DNA of 64,000 nt from Edaphocola aurantiacus (GTDB lineage: Bacteria > Bacteroidota > Bacteroidia > Chitinophagales > Chitinophagaceae): NCBI RefSeq assembly GCF_019797745.1, contig NZ_VOSI01000002.1:620001-684000 (forward strand), written 5' to 3'. Position 1 is the first letter of the stretch. Each line of letters begins with the position of its first letter. The position numbers and the translations under genes were made by a program. The notes under the pieces were generated by a model. That model was not told the DNA's origin and did not search any database. It worked only from the letters and a program-made list of their open reading frames with translations. Of the stretch, positions 1 through 8,565 are shown one piece after another.

Positions 1-44
1 AATAGTTAATTTCGTGCCTACAAACCCACTAGTAAAAACAAAAA

Positions 45-650
45 ATGAAAATTATCTGTATTGGTCGCAACTATGTAGCCCATGTTTTAGAATTAAAAAA
101 CGAGATACCGAGTAGCCCTGTAATTTTCCTGAAGCCTAAAACCGCTTTAGTACACCAAAGTTACCCTGTGCATTATCCGGAGTTTACGGATGATCTGCAA
201 TATGAGGCTGAAGTAGTATTGAGAATCAGCAAGAATGGTAAAAATATTGCTGAGCGCCATGCACGTAATTATTACGATAAGTGGACAATCGGTATCGATT
301 TTACTGCAAGGGATCTACAACAAAAATTAAAAAAGCAGGGATTACCCTGGGAACTGGCAAAAGCATTTGACGGCTCCTGTGTCGTCGGCGATTTTGTAGA
401 TATTCCTAAGGATATGAAGAATGTACCGTTTGAATTATACCAGAATGAAGAAAAGGTACAGTCCGGCAATACGGATAATATGATTTTCTCTTTTGATAAG
501 ATCGTGAATTATGTATCCAAATATTTCACTCTTCAGATGGGAGACCTGATCTTTACCGGTACCCCGGAAGGCGTAGGTCCGGTTTTACCATACGATGAAC
601 TGGTAGGAAAACTGAACGGAGAAGAGCTCCTGAAGTTGACTATCATCTAA
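45..650 (+). CDS. Fumarylacetoacetate hydrolase family protein
   Basis: A 201-residue single-domain FAH-fold hydrolase or isomerase, of the kind that acts on 2-keto or acylpyruvate-type substrates in catabolic pathways. Visible family motifs are FLKPKTALV near residue 30, YEAEVVLRI near 53 with metal-binding acidic residues, GIDFTARDLQ near 83 and the C-terminal FTGTPEGVGPV near 170. Length fits the short FAH group. It lies 16 bases upstream of the sensor kinase on the same strand, so the two may be co-transcribed. The substrate cannot be read from sequence. Confidence 0.9.
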   Translation: MKIICIGRNYVAHVLELKNEIPSSPVIFLKPKTALVHQSYPVHYPEFTDDLQYEAEVVLRISKNGKNIAERHARNYYDKWTIGIDFTARDLQQKLKKQGLPWELAKAFDGSCVVGDFVDIPKDMKNVPFELYQNEEKVQSGNTDNMIFSFDKIVNYVSKYFTLQMGDLIFTGTPEGVGPVLPYDELVGKLNGEELLKLTII

Positions 651-666
651 TATTTAAACTGATCAC

Positions 667-3609
667 ATGACAGGCGTTCGGTCATACCGATTTTACAGGC
701 AGCTCGTTTTTTTCGGGCTGCTTTTGTTTTTTATATCCGGTACTACCCTGAGCCGGGCCCAGCGCTATGCCTTACAGAACTATAATACAGAGAACGGATT
801 GGTGCAGTCGCAGGCATTGGCTATGGTACAGGATCCGCTCAATCGTCTATGGGTGGGTACTTTTGGCGGACTGTCCGTTTTTGACGGAAGCGAGTTTAAG
901 ACGTATACCCGTGCCGATGGTCTGATCAGTAATACCGTTACCGCTATCGGATTTGCACCGAACGGAATTACCTGGATCGGTACTGCAGAGGGCATTTGCC
1001 GGTTCGACGGGCTACATTTTAAGTCTTATACTCTGGACCCGCATTCAGAAACAAGTCTGATCAATGATATAAAAGTTGATAACCAGAATCGGGTATGGCT
1101 GCGCTCCGGTAATAAGATCTATATCTTCAGAGGAGACCGGTTTGAACTGGTGCCAACAGATGGCATTATAACCTCTATGTTCCTCGATGAGCAGCGGTAT
1201 ATACACGTATGCTATCTGCAGAAAGGAGTTTTCAGGTTTATCAATAATCAATGGCAACCACTTACAGACCAGGTGCCGGACGGGTTCTGCCTCTCGGTGT
1301 ATCAGTCTAAGTACAGTGGTAAAATGTATATACTGACCACAACGGGTCTGTATCTGGTGAACGATCGTTCCCTGCAATTACTGACTAATGATCTGCCCGG
1401 TTTTGATATTACCACACTTGCTACCAAGATTGTAGTAGATCAGAATGAGCATATATGGATCGCTGTAGGTAATGGATTATGGTTCTATGATGATACGCAT
1501 GGTTTTGTAAAACTGAATGCAAGTAATGGGTATACCGATGAGCAAACGCTCTCAATCTTTATAGACAATACAAACAATATATGGCTGGGGACTAACGGGA
1601 GTGGTATTTTTAAGTACTCAGACAGCCCGTTCAAAATATTCGACAATACACAGATTCCTTTTGCCAAAAGCATCATCAGCATTTTTCAGCGCGGAAAAGA
1701 TCTTATCCTGAGCACTGCCTATCATGGCATTTTCCGCTTCGATGATCAGACCAATACCATTACCCAGACTCCGCTTCCTAACTTTGCCACCAGCATCATC
1801 TCTATTTATGATGACCACGATCGCGGTACATATTATGCAACCTACCGCGGACTCTGGAATGCACACAACGGCACGCTGAAGCAGATCGGTACTAAATCCA
1901 TTCCGTTCATCACCGATTGGACAACCATTAATGACGAAGTATGGTGTACGAATGGTGAGGGGCTTTGTGTTATAGATCAGGATAGCCTGAGGCTGGTGAA
2001 GCAAGGGCCCTACCGCAGACTGATTGCCTACGATAAAGAAACCATCATCCTGGGTACCAAAAAAGGGTTGCTGAAATATAACCTGCTTACCGGCGCAACA
2101 GATAGTCTGAAAGGACTGCAGATGCTGAGGGTGCAATGTATGACCGGTAATGCACAGCGACTTTATATAGGTACAGATGATAATGGTATCGTTGTGTATG
2201 AATACCAGACAGGCAGAATCTATACAATAAGTCATGATGACGGACTCAGTTGCAATTATGTGTATAATCTGCTGATTGATTCAGACAATATGCTATGGGC
2301 AGGAACCGGTTGTGGTATAGACCGTATACGGTTTTCTGAGTCGGGCACCTATCAGCTCAAAAGCTATGGAAAGACAGAAGGACTGTCCGGTGCTGAAAGT
2401 AATGAAAGAGCATCTTTCCAGGATGCTGAAGGGAATATATGGTTCGGTACTACCAAAGGTTTGTACATGTACAACAAACGAAAAGAGAAAACATTTAGCA
2501 GCACGCCATTTGTTACCCTAACCAATGTACAGTTGTTTTCCAAAAATATCCCAACCGGAAAATACAGCGATAGTACCATACCTTATCTTCGTATACCCTA
2601 TCAGCCTGTATTTGACCATAATCAGAATAACCTCACTTTTTCTTTCCGGGCTATTTCCCTCTCCTCTCCTGAGCGTATAGAATATCGTTACAAACTTGAG
2701 GGTGCTGATCCTAATTTTGTGGAGACCAAGCAGACCTCTGTAGTATATACCAGCCTGCCTCCCGGTCAGTACACCTTTATTGTATATGCATCTGATGAGA
2801 ATGGTAACTGGACAGAAAATGCATACCGGTATCCGTTTACGATCAAAGCTATATTCTACCAGACTACCATATTCAAAGCATTTGTCAGCTTGTTACTGGG
2901 TATATTGATTGCCTATATTATATACTGGTACAGCCGTAAGAAAGAGGCGCGCCGCCAATGGGAAATGAGACTGAGAGAGGAAGAGCAGAACAAGGTACGG
3001 CAGCGTACAGCAGAAGATTTTCATGATGAGATTGGCAACAAGATTACCCGTATCAATCTACTGACCATGATGGCAGAGCGCAAGGTCTCGGGGCAGACCG
3101 AACTGGGCGATATACTGTCGCAGATCAGGAACAATACACAATCGCTCTACCACGGATCAAAAGATATTATCTGGTCTTTGCAGAGAGAAAGCAATTTCCT
3201 GAAAGAGGCCCTTCTGCGTATACAGCAGAATGCTTCAGCAATACTGGAAGATACCGGCATTCGCCTGCACATAGAAGAGGAACCACCGATCAGGTTTGAT
3301 GTAAAGATGCCGCTTGATTATAGCCGCAATCTGATCCTGATCTTTAAAGAGGCGATTAATAATGCTATTAAATATGCCGGAGCAGAAAATATATACCTGC
3401 GCTTTTATGAAGATATAGACAGCAGCGTTGTACTGGAGCTCTCCGATGATGGTAAAGGCTACGATCCTGAAAACAGTACCGGTGGTAATGGCTTAAAGAA
3501 TATGCACAATCGTGCAAGGGCCATAAAGGGTAAGCTCAGTATCATCAGTCATGCCGGAGAGGGCACTACCATACGATTACGCATGTTTAAATACAGCTTT
3601 AAAAAATAA
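667..3609 (+). CDS. Reg_prop/Y_Y_Y sensor histidine kinase (non-hybrid)
   Basis: A 980-residue membrane sensor kinase. An N-terminal signal or anchor (about residues 12-30) is followed by a long run of two-component-regulator propeller repeats (roughly 40-620, with recurring WVGT, WIGT and WLGT strands), a Y_Y_Y domain (about 680-755) and one membrane helix (about 758-780). The cytoplasmic part is a HisKA_3 dimerisation domain with motif DFHDEIGN (phospho-acceptor H786) and a HATPase_c domain with NAIKYAGA and GGNGLKNM. Unlike the roughly 1300-residue hybrid HTCS proteins, it ends after the ATPase and has no receiver or AraC domain. A separate LuxR-type response regulator is therefore expected but is not adjacent. 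The ligand is unknown. Confidence 0.93.
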   Translation: MTGVRSYRFYRQLVFFGLLLFFISGTTLSRAQRYALQNYNTENGLVQSQALAMVQDPLNRLWVGTFGGLSVFDGSEFKTYTRADGLISNTVTAIGFAPNGITWIGTAEGICRFDGLHFKSYTLDPHSETSLINDIKVDNQNRVWLRSGNKIYIFRGDRFELVPTDGIITSMFLDEQRYIHVCYLQKGVFRFINNQWQPLTDQVPDGFCLSVYQSKYSGKMYILTTTGLYLVNDRSLQLLTNDLPGFDITTLATKIVVDQNEHIWIAVGNGLWFYDDTHGFVKLNASNGYTDEQTLSIFIDNTNNIWLGTNGSGIFKYSDSPFKIFDNTQIPFAKSIISIFQRGKDLILSTAYHGIFRFDDQTNTITQTPLPNFATSIISIYDDHDRGTYYATYRGLWNAHNGTLKQIGTKSIPFITDWTTINDEVWCTNGEGLCVIDQDSLRLVKQGPYRRLIAYDKETIILGTKKGLLKYNLLTGATDSLKGLQMLRVQCMTGNAQRLYIGTDDNGIVVYEYQTGRIYTISHDDGLSCNYVYNLLIDSDNMLWAGTGCGIDRIRFSESGTYQLKSYGKTEGLSGAESNERASFQDAEGNIWFGTTKGLYMYNKRKEKTFSSTPFVTLTNVQLFSKNIPTGKYSDSTIPYLRIPYQPVFDHNQNNLTFSFRAISLSSPERIEYRYKLEGADPNFVETKQTSVVYTSLPPGQYTFIVYASDENGNWTENAYRYPFTIKAIFYQTTIFKAFVSLLLGILIAYIIYWYSRKKEARRQWEMRLREEEQNKVRQRTAEDFHDEIGNKITRINLLTMMAERKVSGQTELGDILSQIRNNTQSLYHGSKDIIWSLQRESNFLKEALLRIQQNASAILEDTGIRLHIEEEPPIRFDVKMPLDYSRNLILIFKEAINNAIKYAGAENIYLRFYEDIDSSVVLELSDDGKGYDPENSTGGNGLKNMHNRARAIKGKLSIISHAGEGTTIRLRMFKYSFKK

Positions 3610-3634
3610 TGCACTGCTTTTGCAGTGCATTATT
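3605..3634. terminator. Bidirectional hairpin between convergent genes
   Basis: A perfect 13-bp inverted repeat (arms 3605-3617 and 3622-3634, loop TTTT) overlaps the stop codons of both the kinase gene and the rhodanese gene. It probably terminates both transcripts. Confidence 0.75.
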
Positions 3635-3893
3635 GCTTTGAAATATAGTCCTGTACCGCCTGCCAGCTGCCGCCATTGGCACAATCAATACCCAGTTGAT
3701 GCAGGTAAGCTGCAGCTTGCCCGCTGCGTATACCCTTTGCACAGCATAGTAACAGTGGTTGCTCCATAGCCTTGATTTCATCCAGTCTGCCAGTGAGTTC
3801 ATGTAGGGGGATATTAATACTGCCCGCCGCATGCCCTTCGCGGTATTCCTCAACCGTACGCACATCTACAATCGTTTTAAAAGAATGACTCAT
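3630..3893 (-). CDS. Rhodanese-like domain protein
   Basis: An 87-residue single rhodanese domain, probably a cytoplasmic sulfurtransferase. It has the entry motif VDVRTVEEYREGHAAGSINI and an active-site loop CCAKGIRS in which the second Cys is the expected persulfide carrier. The R after the loop is also typical. It is shorter than the usual 100 or so residues because the domain starts almost at the first codon. It is convergent with the sensor kinase, and nothing nearby indicates the sulfur acceptor. Confidence 0.88.
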   Translation of the reverse strand: MSHSFKTIVDVRTVEEYREGHAAGSINIPLHELTGRLDEIKAMEQPLLLCCAKGIRSGQAAAYLHQLGIDCANGGSWQAVQDYISKQ

Positions 3894-4035
3894 TGTTGTA
3901 ATTTTTGCCGCAAGTTACAGGTTAATCATCAGTGAAAATGTAGAACGCCGATCGTATTTATTAATATGTTAATCACATTTTGGTAAGTAATGCAAATGGC
4001 AGGATAATTATCTTTGTAACACAAAAATAATTACA

Positions 4036-4515
4036 ATGAAAAAAGCATTATTCATCGCAGCCTTACTGATTGGCGGCGGCAGTGTACATACCTTTGCGCA
4101 GAACAACCTGCTGAATACAGTAGCTTCTGCTGCCGGAGCGGTAAAAACGGTACAGAAGATCGGCAATGTTGCCGCTACAGCAAAAGAAATATCCGGTGTC
4201 CTCACCAAAACCCTGGGCCTGAATACCGCGCAGAACGGTAAACTGATGAACATCTTTACCAAGCATATTACCGGTACGAATAGCATCTCATCACTGGCCA
4301 ATTCTAATATGGCATCATATGCATCCAAATTATTAGGAATCAATACAGGAACCCTTAGTAGCCTGAAAACGTTGATGACCGCCGCACAATATGCTAAATT
4401 ACTTGGCCTGGGCGGATCTAAAGGAAGCACCAGCTCATTATTAGGAGCATTAAGCGGTGGCAATAACCTGTCTACAGGAGCGGCCAGCGTGTTATCCAGC
4501 CTTTTACTGAAATAG
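4036..4515 (+). CDS. Secreted Ala/Ser/Gly-rich hypothetical protein
   Basis: A 159-residue protein with a clear signal peptide (MKKALFIAALLIGGGSVHTFA, cleavage about 21/22). The rest is low-complexity and rich in Ala, Ser, Leu, Gly and Thr, predicted mostly helical, with no Cys. I do not recognise a named domain. It stands alone, bounded downstream by a strong terminator. Likely periplasmic or surface located. Confidence 0.75.
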   Translation: MKKALFIAALLIGGGSVHTFAQNNLLNTVASAAGAVKTVQKIGNVAATAKEISGVLTKTLGLNTAQNGKLMNIFTKHITGTNSISSLANSNMASYASKLLGINTGTLSSLKTLMTAAQYAKLLGLGGSKGSTSSLLGALSGGNNLSTGAASVLSSLLLK

Positions 4516-4537
4516 AACCAGAATCAATAATAAGCAT

Positions 4538-4580
4538 AAAAAGAGGAAGGCTGTAGCATTGCTACAGCCTTCCTCTTTTT
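4538..4580. terminator. Strong bidirectional terminator
   Basis: A perfect 20-bp inverted repeat with a 3-base loop (arms 4538-4557 and 4561-4580), with A-tract and T-tract ends. It lies between the secreted protein gene (+) and the RidA gene (-), so it can serve both. Confidence 0.9.
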
Positions 4581-4595
4581 ATGTAATAATGTTAA

Positions 4596-5006
4596 TTAAA
4601 TCGTGGCAATACACTTCAGCTCAATTGCGATCGGGGTAGGCAGAGAGTTGATCTCTACTGTGGTACGGCAAGGCTGATTGTCTTTAAAATACTCCGCATA
4701 AATGCGGTTATAAGTAGCAAAATCACGCTTCATATTCACCAGGAATACGGTAACATCTACCAGCTTGTCCCAGCTGCTGCCACTCTCTTCCAGCACTACC
4801 TTAATGTTCTCAAATACGCTACGGCATTGCGCTTCAAAGTCAAATTCCAGGAAGTTGCCGTTTTTGTCCAGCTTCAATCCGGGAATTTCGTCAGTAGTCG
4901 TACGCGGACCGATGCCGGAGAGGAACAACAGGTTGCCTACTTTGCGGGCATGAGGGTACAGACCTACCGGTTTCGGCGCTTTGTCGGTCGATATTTTTTC
5001 AGACAT
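4596..5006 (-). CDS. RidA family protein (YjgF/YER057c/UK114)
   Basis: A 136-residue RidA-fold protein. Classical RidA hydrolyses reactive enamines and imines released by PLP enzymes. Visible signatures are KPVGLYPHARKVGNLLFLSG near the N-terminus, the internal VDVTVFLVNM strand and the C-terminal RTTVEINSLPTPIAIELKCIA, which has the usual RTTVE Arg. It is slightly longer than the usual 126-130 residues. It is divergent from a PLP-fold aminotransferase class IV gene, a fitting but possibly coincidental neighbour. Confidence 0.9.
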   Translation of the reverse strand: MSEKISTDKAPKPVGLYPHARKVGNLLFLSGIGPRTTTDEIPGLKLDKNGNFLEFDFEAQCRSVFENIKVVLEESGSSWDKLVDVTVFLVNMKRDFATYNRIYAEYFKDNQPCRTTVEINSLPTPIAIELKCIATI

Positions 5007-5075
5007 AATGCTAAATTATTTTGATTTTAAAAGAACAAAGATAATAAACCTGGTAAATTATTTAATTTAGAGTGT

Positions 5076-5741
5076 ATGAAACAGATTCCGGCATTAGTAG
5101 AAACCATGTACTGGGATGGACATACTATCGTCTTGTGGCCCTATCATCTGCGCCGCCTGCAAAAAGGTATCATACATTATGGCCTCGACGCAGACGAAGA
5201 CATGATCCGTGAGCTGATCATGCACCGGATACAACAGGGTACCAATATGCCGCAAAAAGTAAGACTGGAGCTTAGCGAAACCGGTGCAGAAGTGACACTC
5301 AGTGCCTTTACCCGGGAGCTTGACCGGGTCGTACAGCTGGGCATTGCTACAGACCTGGTCATAAGCAGTGCCCTCGCTACAGGACTGAAAACGACGGACA
5401 GGGGTATTTATGTGCAGGCACAGGCACAGGCAGTGCAGCAGCACTGCGATGATGTACTTATTCCTAATGAAAAAGGACATTGGGTAGAAACTGCCATTTA
5501 CAATATTATCTGGCAGGATCCCGATACTGATGTATTGTTTACCCCCGCCGAAAGAGAAGGTTGTATAGCCGGAGTCATGAGAGGCTACCTGCTGGAAAAG
5601 GACTATGTCCGTGAAGCGGTACTCTATCCAGAAATATTACAGACTGCGAAAGCGGTATGGGTATGTAATGCATTAAGAGGAATACTACCTGTAAACCGGG
5701 TAGGTATACAGGAATATATCATCCAGAACTTTCCTATCTGA
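5076..5741 (+). CDS. Aminotransferase class IV (PabC-like)
   Basis: A 221-residue fold-type IV PLP enzyme of the aminodeoxychorismate lyase / branched-chain aminotransferase superfamily. The substrate-loop Lys region (residues 125-150) and the terminal half ETAIYNIIWQ followed by FTPAEREGCIAGVMRGYLLE match the family, the latter being the ExxxxNI and GIxRxxLLE-type blocks. It is short compared with about 270-300 residues, as many PabC-like proteins of Bacteroidota are. 4-Amino-4-deoxychorismate lyase (folate synthesis) is the likeliest job, not proven. It overlaps the ispE 3' end by 8 bases. Confidence 0.8.
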   Translation: MKQIPALVETMYWDGHTIVLWPYHLRRLQKGIIHYGLDADEDMIRELIMHRIQQGTNMPQKVRLELSETGAEVTLSAFTRELDRVVQLGIATDLVISSALATGLKTTDRGIYVQAQAQAVQQHCDDVLIPNEKGHWVETAIYNIIWQDPDTDVLFTPAEREGCIAGVMRGYLLEKDYVREAVLYPEILQTAKAVWVCNALRGILPVNRVGIQEYIIQNFPI

Positions 5742-6546
5742 AATAATAATGACGCAGGCCCGTAAAATAAGACAGGTCAGCCTGAATGTCTTTTTCAAAA
5801 AAACCATAGATCGTAGATCCCGTACCACTCATTGATGCATAAACAGCTCCAGCGCTGTACAGGTGCGCTTTGATCTGCTCCAGTAACGGATGTACGGCAA
5901 ATATCGCCGGTTCAAAATCATTATGTACCTGTTTATGCCATTCACTGACCGGAAGTGCAGACAATGTGCGCAGATCAAATGATGCCGGTTTCGGCACCAA
6001 CTGTCCAAATGCAGTAGCAGTACTGATGTGCAGCCCGGGGCAGATCACCTGCAGGCTGTATTGGCTAAGGTCTAAAGATATCGGGCTTAATACTTCTCCC
6101 CTGCCCGAGGCAAAGCTCGGTTTATTATCAATGAAGAAAGGGCAATCACTACCCAGGCGCAGTGCATAATCCTTAAGTGTAGGAGCATTCAGTCCAAGCT
6201 CAAAAAAGTCATTTAACAGGCACAGCATAAAAGCCCCGTCGGCAGAGCCACCACCCATGCCGGCCCCCATTGGTATATGTTTCAGCAGGTGTATGCTTAC
6301 CGGGCTTACCTGTTCCGGGTAGTCCTGTTGTAATAATGTCCAGGCTTTCCATACCAGGTTATTGTGCTGCTCACCGGCTATATCCAGTCCGTGTATCTTC
6401 ATCTCCATTTCATCGGCTGGTAAGATCTCCAGTACATCTTTGATCGGAACGGGATAGAAAACCGTCTCCAGGTTATGGTATCCGTCAGGCCGTTTTTCGG
6501 TAACAAACAGGCCTATGTTGATCTTGGCATTCGGGAAACTGAGCAT
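5734..6546 (-). CDS. ispE: 4-diphosphocytidyl-2-C-methyl-D-erythritol kinase
   Basis: A 270-residue GHMP kinase of the MEP isoprenoid pathway that phosphorylates CDP-ME. N-terminal PNAKINIGLFVTEKRPDGYH is diagnostic for IspE. The phosphate-binding loop MGAGMGGGSADGA (about 93-105) and the C-terminal SMSGTGSTIYGFF motif are intact. Length matches the family (about 270-290). It is convergent with the aminotransferase IV gene, and no other MEP gene is in the window. Confidence 0.96.
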   Translation of the reverse strand: MLSFPNAKINIGLFVTEKRPDGYHNLETVFYPVPIKDVLEILPADEMEMKIHGLDIAGEQHNNLVWKAWTLLQQDYPEQVSPVSIHLLKHIPMGAGMGGGSADGAFMLCLLNDFFELGLNAPTLKDYALRLGSDCPFFIDNKPSFASGRGEVLSPISLDLSQYSLQVICPGLHISTATAFGQLVPKPASFDLRTLSALPVSEWHKQVHNDFEPAIFAVHPLLEQIKAHLYSAGAVYASMSGTGSTIYGFFEKDIQADLSYFTGLRHYYFR

Positions 6547-6608
6547 AAAAAGTCTTTAGGATACAAGCACAAATTTATTCATAAATTTGAAATTCTAAAT
6601 TAGAAAAC

Positions 6609-7175
6609 ATGGCATTCAGAGTATATACCAAAACCGGCGATAAAGGGACTACTGGTCTTATCGGCGGCACACGAGTAGGTAAAGACAGCATCAGGATAGA
6701 AGCATACGGAACTGTAGACGAGCTGAACTCCTATCTGGGACTGGGTACAGACCAGTTAAGCGATGAGCAGATCAATGAATGGATACTGGAGATACAAGAT
6801 CGTTTATTCACTGTAGGAGCCAGTCTGGCTACCGATCCGGAAAAAGCACCCAAACAAAAATTACCCGATCTGCATGCAGAAGATATCAGCTGGCTGGAAC
6901 AGCGTATTGATGAGATGGATGATGAACTGCCGCAAATGAAATCATTTATATTGCCGGGTGGCAGTATTGCCGCCAGTACCTTTCACATTGCCCGTTGTGT
7001 ATGCCGCAGGGCAGAGCGTATATGTGTGCATATGCAAAGTACGAATGAGTTTGTTGCAGAAGATGTCTTGAAATACCTCAATCGCCTGTCTGACTTCTTG
7101 TTTGTACTGGCACGCTATATTGTGCATAAACAAGGAGGGAAAGAGATTCCGTGGAGACCGAGACTGAATGCATAA
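6609..7175 (+). CDS. Cob(I)yrinic acid a,c-diamide adenosyltransferase (PduO type)
   Basis: A 188-residue ATP:cob(I)alamin adenosyltransferase that makes adenosylcobalamin. The ATP-binding N-terminus VYTKTGDKGTTGLIGGTRV, the EAYGTVDELNSYLG motif and the C-terminal ARCVCRRAER block with its catalytic Arg are all present. It is a stand-alone gene, and a TAAATTTG -7-like element lies at 6582-6589. Other B12 genes are absent, so it probably serves salvage of imported cobalamin. Confidence 0.95.
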   Translation: MAFRVYTKTGDKGTTGLIGGTRVGKDSIRIEAYGTVDELNSYLGLGTDQLSDEQINEWILEIQDRLFTVGASLATDPEKAPKQKLPDLHAEDISWLEQRIDEMDDELPQMKSFILPGGSIAASTFHIARCVCRRAERICVHMQSTNEFVAEDVLKYLNRLSDFLFVLARYIVHKQGGKEIPWRPRLNA

Positions 7176-7191
7176 TCATTATATTTTAAAG

Positions 7192-7225
7192 AAAGCGGAG
7201 ATCAATTTATTGGTCTCCGCTTTTT
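7192..7225 (+). terminator. Rho-independent terminator after the adenosyltransferase gene
   Basis: Near-perfect 13-bp inverted repeat (7192-7204 with 7211-7223, one mismatch) followed by a T-run, 17 bases after the stop codon. Confidence 0.85.
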
Positions 7226-7304
7226 ACATAACAAAAGTATGGGGGAGTGAAGCTTATTATGCTAAGGCAAACCATAAATACAGTACTTAAGTTAGTACGT
7301 CTGG

Positions 7305-7336
7305 TTGCACTTTGTTTTATTTGGTTGCTACTTTTG
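7305..7336 (+). promoter_or_regulatory. Candidate Bacteroidota-type promoter
   Basis: TTG at 7305-7307 and TACTTTTG at 7329-7336 with 21 bases between them match the -33/-7 pattern (TTTG and TAnnTTTG) of the Bacteroidota primary sigma factor. It lies about 50 bases upstream of the degraded peptide gene. Confidence 0.45.
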
Positions 7337-7386
7337 AAGTATAAATAAATTTTAAAGTTGGCAGAAATCAACGAACCGAAACTATT

Positions 7387-8032
7387 CCTAAGAAAATCAA
7401 AAGCTAAGACCTAAAACTCAATACTAACAGACTTTTGAGCAACTATATTAAAATATAAATCCAAGAGATTTTACTTCGATTCTTGAGATTGATGTTAATG
7501 GTGGTAACCCTCTTTAAATAATGCTGATATTTTAACAGATGTAATAAAAGACAAAATATATAATAGCCCCGATCAATTTTGGTCTACTAGATTAGATGAA
7601 CTTAAAAATAAAGTAAGCTTTAAAGAACTTATATACATTAACAGATTAAAAGAAATATTTAATAATTCTTATTTAATTAATGACTTCAATAAACAAAGTG
7701 AATACTTAACTAATAATATTGAAGTACTGTCAAAAGATTTCATGAGCAATACTTGGATTGCAAATGAAGGTGATTTAGCGGGAGGTATGATTTTTATTGC
7801 GTTGTACTCTTCTAAACTTTGGTCTCCGACAAACAATAACAATAACCCTGGTGGATTAGAAGCGCCTCCTTCTATTACGGCCATAGTTCAAGCAGATTGT
7901 ATTGGATATTTATATGGATGGGGTAAAGCATGGCTTTGGGATGAACTACCAACTCCAAAGGAAAGAATGAAAGCAGGTTTAGGAACAGCATTAGAATTTT
8001 CTTTAATGAAACGACTCGCTAAGTATTTATAA
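7387..8032 (+). pseudogene. Broken double-glycine-leader secreted peptide gene
   Basis: Joined across frames, the reading looks like a small exported peptide. A leader-like start KKIKS-stop-DLKLNT begins at 7387 but has CCT where ATG is expected and TAA at 7405. A second segment reads FTSILEIDVNGGNPL up to TAA at 7515, with a double-Gly site. A third frame then runs openly from 7508 (NNADILTDVIKDK) through 8032. The only ATG in the last frame is at 7742 (96 residues, WIANEGDLAGGMIFIAL and on). Several lesions (lost start, stop, frameshifts) indicate decay. The region is markedly AT-rich. Family assignment to Bacteroidota GG-leader peptides is inference. Confidence 0.55.
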
Positions 8033-8043
8033 AATAGATAAAC

Positions 8044-8232
8044 ATGTTTAAATTAATAATATACTTTTTGACAATACTTGGGTTACATGGTTTATTTTAT
8101 GATATATCTTTATTTAAAGAAACAAATAGCGTGAATAAATATATTGAATGTGCTATTATATCTATAGTTTTTTATTTTTTTGGTTTAATTAAAAATAAGA
8201 TTCCGGCCAACAAGGGCAAAAGAGCGGAGTAA
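8044..8232 (+). CDS. Small two-helix membrane protein, possible immunity protein
   Basis: A 62-residue protein starting 12 bases after the broken peptide gene. It has two hydrophobic stretches (about residues 3-22 and 35-52) and a basic tail (KNKIPANKGKRAE). The small size, membrane character and position just after a GG-leader peptide suggest an immunity or accessory role, but I recognise no family. Composition is AT-rich like its neighbour. Confidence 0.5.
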   Translation: MFKLIIYFLTILGLHGLFYDISLFKETNSVNKYIECAIISIVFYFFGLIKNKIPANKGKRAE

Positions 8233-8510
8233 CGGCTAATTGAAAGTTTCGGCTTCCTCATCTGCAAAAACCATTTTTATTTGCTGAAAAAGTTTATTAG
8301 TAAATAAAAAATAGTTTTGCTAACGTCGGTGCTAAATTGAACATTCGTGCTTCCTTTTACACTCCTTCGCCAAGCTGCCGAACCATAGAGCAATATGAAA
8401 AAACAACCTTTCTACATTCAAGAATAGTTTACAATATTGAAATCAAAAGCTTTAATGACATCTTCTTTGGATATGGAGATTAAATTAATTTTAAACTAAT
8501 AAAATATGTT
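8233..8510. other. AT-rich non-coding stretch, possible repeat or junction
   Basis: No open frame of note. At about 8321-8390 there is a more structured, GC-richer segment beginning GCTAACGTCGGTGC and ending CCAAGCTGCCGAACC, which looks unlike the flanks. It may be a dispersed repeat or recombination junction, but no second copy is visible in this window. Confidence 0.3.
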
Positions 8511-8555
8511 CCATAAAAAAGCCCGGCGACAATTAGTCACCGGGGCTTTTTATGG
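8511..8555. terminator. Terminator for fabD
   Basis: Inverted repeat with a GC-rich core (GCCCCGGTGAC on the minus strand) and flanking A and T tracts, immediately downstream of the fabD stop codon. It can also terminate plus-strand transcripts from the peptide locus. Confidence 0.85.
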
Positions 8556-8565
8556 AAAGATAATA

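Noticed and set aside
1618-2235. 205-codon antisense frame in the sensor kinase gene
   Set aside because: Shadow of the propeller repeats; the plus frame has clear domains throughout.
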